Below are positions 5,312-6,962 of a DNA stretch of 6,962 bases, in pieces. The stretch covers positions 1-6,962 of the forward strand of contig RFHZ01000899.1 of the NCBI GenBank assembly GCA_003696125.1, read 5' to 3'. The translations under genes were made by a program, and so were the position numbers. The notes under the pieces were generated by a model. That model had not been told where the DNA came from and ran no database searches. It worked only from the letters and a program-made list of their open reading frames with translations. The stretch's first letter is position 1; every line of letters starts with the position of its first letter. This stretch comes from Nitrospinota bacterium (GTDB lineage Bacteria; Tectomicrobia; Entotheonellia; J063).

Positions 5312-5764
5312 ATGCTCTCATTTTTACAGCGTCTCTATACCTACGATCACTGGGCAAACGGTGTCGTGCTCGACACCCTGGAGAAGAGTCAGGATAACGC
5401 ATCGGCCAGGCGATTCCTGGCGCATATCATCGGTGCGCAGCAGATCTGGCTCGCCCGCCTCAAAGGAGAGGAGACCACAGCCGTGCAGGTCTGGCCGTCG
5501 CTCACCCTTGCCCAGTGCCGGCAACTGCTGGAAGAACTCAGACAGGCGTGGATCGAATTTTTCCACCCCCTGACACCGGAACGATTACGGGAAAACGTCT
5601 CCTATCAGAATACGGAAGGAACCCGCTTTACCAACCCTCTGCAGGATATCCTGCTCCATGTGGCCATGCACTCTGCCTACCATCGCGGACAGATTGCTAC
5701 GGCCATGCGGGAGGCCGGACAACAACCGGCGGTAACCGACTATATCGCCTTTGTACGGCGGTAA
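5312..5764 (+). CDS. DinB-family four-helix metal-binding protein
   Basis: DinB-like proteins are four-helix bundles holding a divalent metal with three histidines. Some members are thiol (bacillithiol- or mycothiol-type) S-transferases; most have no known substrate. This 150-residue protein opens with the usual YTYDHWANGVVLDTL, then LAHIIGAQQIWLARL giving H38, and later LHVAMHSAYHRGQIA giving H120 and H124 as HxxxH, the expected triad. It ends at the typical D-Y-I-x-F (IAFVRR). Length is normal. ATG 5312 has a full AGGAGG at 5301-5306. A GTG at 5282, in frame ten codons upstream, also has a good GGAGG at 5270-5274, so two starts are possible; homology to the family begins at the ATG. It is divergently transcribed from the trmJ-type gene through a shared promoter. 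I cannot assign a substrate or a role in DNA damage, despite the family name. Confidence 0.88.
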   Translation: MLSFLQRLYTYDHWANGVVLDTLEKSQDNASARRFLAHIIGAQQIWLARLKGEETTAVQVWPSLTLAQCRQLLEELRQAWIEFFHPLTPERLRENVSYQNTEGTRFTNPLQDILLHVAMHSAYHRGQIATAMREAGQQPAVTDYIAFVRR

Positions 5765-5833
5765 GTACCCGGTATCGCGCTCAGCGCTGTTTCTATGAGG
5801 CTAAGGGTTACACAGGAATAAAGGCACAAAGGC

Positions 5834-5872
5834 ACCAGACGCCTGGTAGGGTGCAGCGCCCTGCGTCCCTAC
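5834..5872. repeat. Two adjacent hairpins in the DinB-methyltransferase gap
   Basis: ACCAG-ACGC-CTGGT (5834-5847) is followed by GTAGGG-T-GCAG (5846-5856), loop CGCC, and CTGC-GT-CCCTAC (5861-5872), a 10-bp stem with a small bulge. The two overlap by two bases and could be alternatives or stack. A short tandem, AAGGCAC at 5821 and again at 5829, precedes them. There is no T-run, so this is not a standard terminator. The look is of an interspersed intergenic palindrome. The remainder of the 183-base gap (5765-5947) shows no gene. Confidence 0.5.
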
Positions 5873-5947
5873 GCGTCGAACACGGGAAACTTGACCATAA
5901 TAAACCAGACACAAAGGAGGAGATCGGCCGGTAATAAGGAAAAAGCG

Positions 5948-6805
5948 ATGCCTGATGCGGGTCACCAGAGTGATGAACGGCTCTTCCCCCAAAAGCAGTG
6001 GCGAAAACAGGATCAATATCTTCTCTTCCTCCGTCAACTCTTTGCTTACCGGTACGCCGAAACCCATGTCTATGGGAAAAGAGTGCTGGACCTCGGTTGT
6101 GGTGCCGGTCATGGCATTACCCTGCTCGCCCAGAAGGCCCGCATGGCGGTGGGGATGGATAAAGATCTCTCTGGCCTGCTCTTTGCCCGGCAACAGGCCG
6201 GCTCAGCTCTACCTCTCTCCTTTGTCGCCGCCAGCGGATACGATCTCCCTTTTGCCGAGCACTCCTTTGATCTTGTCCTCTCCTTCCAGGTTCTTGAACA
6301 CCTGCATCACCCCCAGACCTACCTGCAGGCCATCAAACGGATCCTTACCCCCACCGGAATGGCCATCTTTACCACCCCGAACAGGCGTTTACGCCTCCTC
6401 CCCTTCCAGTCCCCCTGGAATCACTATCATGTCCGCGAATACGACTGGAGAGCATTGCGTCGTCTGCTGCACACCACTTTTCCCCGGGTCCAGCTCCTCG
6501 GAATCACGGCCACAGCAGACATTGTTGAACTGGAGAGGCGACGGGTGCAGCAGGACCCCTGGCTGGTGTACGGGACCTGTCTCCGTAACTCCCTTGAAAA
6601 TCTGCTTCCTTCCTCCCTTACCCGGCGACTTGACGCCTTCCTCGAACAGCGACAAAGCCAGAAGGTTTCTCGTCTCCGGGCCATCCAATCCTCCTTCTCC
6701 CGGTCTTATACGGTATCAGACTACCGGGTTACGGAGGATGATCTGAAGGGATGTCTGGATCTCCTCGCCTGCTGCTGGCCGCAGACGGAAAATGCCACCG
6801 GATAA
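5948..6805 (+). CDS. Class I SAM-dependent methyltransferase (Methyltransf_11-like)
   Basis: This 285-residue protein has a Rossmann-type SAM-binding domain: RVLDLGCGAGHG motif I (VLDLGCG at 46-52), acidic D71 ending the second strand in VGMDKD for the SAM ribose, YDLPFAEHSFDLVLSFQVLEHLHHP with the typical VLEH at 115-118, and IFTTPNR (TTPN 142-145) on a later strand. After PWNHYHVREYD comes a C-terminal part rich in Arg and Leu that I cannot assign. The family methylates small molecules, lipids, sugars or quinones, so the substrate is open. I chose ATG 5948 with AAGGA (5936-5940) seven bases upstream; the frame can be opened from a TTG at 5891, but those residues do not look like part of the domain. 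It follows DinB by 183 bases, and I see no convincing promoter of its own. Confidence 0.87.
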   Translation: MPDAGHQSDERLFPQKQWRKQDQYLLFLRQLFAYRYAETHVYGKRVLDLGCGAGHGITLLAQKARMAVGMDKDLSGLLFARQQAGSALPLSFVAASGYDLPFAEHSFDLVLSFQVLEHLHHPQTYLQAIKRILTPTGMAIFTTPNRRLRLLPFQSPWNHYHVREYDWRALRRLLHTTFPRVQLLGITATADIVELERRRVQQDPWLVYGTCLRNSLENLLPSSLTRRLDAFLEQRQSQKVSRLRAIQSSFSRSYTVSDYRVTEDDLKGCLDLLACCWPQTENATG

Positions 6806-6816
6806 AGCCTTGCAGC

Positions 6817-6845
6817 TTGACATGCCGCCGAAGACCCTCTACAAT
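6817..6845 (+). promoter_or_regulatory. Strong sigma70-type promoter reading out of the window
   Basis: A perfect TTGACA (6817-6822), a 17-base spacer and TACAAT (6840-6845, five of six) lie only 12 bases after the stop of the methyltransferase gene. Transcription would start near 6852. No convincing ORF begins in the remaining 110 bases, so the transcript has a long leader or an RNA gene beyond the edge. Small inverted repeats occur in it, for example ACCT-GCAT-AGGT and CAGAT-TC-ATCTG (6904-6915). Confidence 0.6.
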
Positions 6846-6944
6846 ATCCATGCTCTGGCACCAAACAACCTGCATAGGTAGCGATTACTGACAGTCTTGC
6901 ACCCAGATTCATCTGTGGCGATACGTTACCGGAAAACTCTTTAC

Positions 6945-6962
6945 CGCCGAGCACGCTAAGAA
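6945..6962. repeat. Possible first two units of a 9-base tandem repeat at the right edge
   Basis: CGCCGAGCA (6945-6953) is followed directly by CGCTAAGAA (6954-6962), six of nine bases identical. Arrays of similar CGCCAAGAA-like units occur between genes in some bacteria, but two imperfect units at a truncated edge could be chance. Confidence 0.2.

Noticed and set aside
5775-5792. Rho-independent terminator after the DinB gene (GCGC-TCA-GCGC then TGTTTCT)
   Set aside because: A four-base stem and a broken T-run are too weak to support a terminator.
5955-6746. A 263-codon plus-strand frame inside the last methyltransferase
   Set aside because: It is a shifted frame full of Ser/Pro/Thr with no domain; the overlapping frame has all SAM-binding motifs.
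6721-6954. A 77-codon minus-strand frame at the right end
   Set aside because: It lies partly antisense to the methyltransferase, has no domain, and overlaps a strong plus-strand promoter.

Overview
The window is ordinary bacterial DNA of fairly high GC: two hand-counted 60-base rows in core genes give 38/60. Genes are tightly packed, Shine-Dalgarno sequences are clear, and several promoters are sigma70-like. Gene content and protein style would fit a Chloroflexota lineage, possibly Ktedonobacteria-like. That is an impression from sequence alone, held with low confidence. No rRNA, tRNA or CRISPR array is visible.

Layout. (1) 1-575, minus: a CYTH-domain triphosphate tunnel enzyme cut by the left edge, with a probable TTG start. 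(2) 576-753: a divergent intergenic region with a forward promoter and a strong hairpin just upstream of the next ribosome binding site. (3) 754-2124, plus: a class III PLP aminotransferase. (4) 2166-3083, plus: an RsmF/NSUN-type RNA m5C methyltransferase. (5) 3084-3977: an AT-richer block holding its own promoter, a UPF0175-family antitoxin-like gene and a DUF3368 PIN-domain toxin-like gene. (6) 3991-4458, plus: a small protein resembling the C-terminal PUA-like part of RsmF. (7) 4363-5178, minus: a TrmJ-type tRNA 2'-O-methyltransferase whose tail runs antisense into gene 6. (8) 5312-5764, plus: a DinB-family protein sharing a back-to-back promoter with the TrmJ-type gene. (9) 5948-6805, plus: a class I SAM methyltransferase. 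(10) 6806-6962: a strong promoter reading out of the window, with two units of a possible 9-base repeat at the very edge.

Most notable observation. The toxin-antitoxin-like block is bounded by a 39-bp direct repeat (3045-3083 and 3978-4016) that matches at 38 positions. Each copy contains both the end of the methyltransferase gene and the start of the PUA-like gene. Removing one 933-bp unit would recreate two genes overlapping by 26 bases. The simplest reading is that a small cassette was inserted at an overlapping rsmF-like gene pair and duplicated the junction, leaving both genes intact but separated. No recombinase is encoded inside it.

Functional theme. Three genes belong to RNA modification: the m5C methyltransferase, its putative RNA-binding partner and the TrmJ-type enzyme. 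The aminotransferase, CYTH protein, DinB protein and final methyltransferase show no pathway link to them or to each other that I can see.
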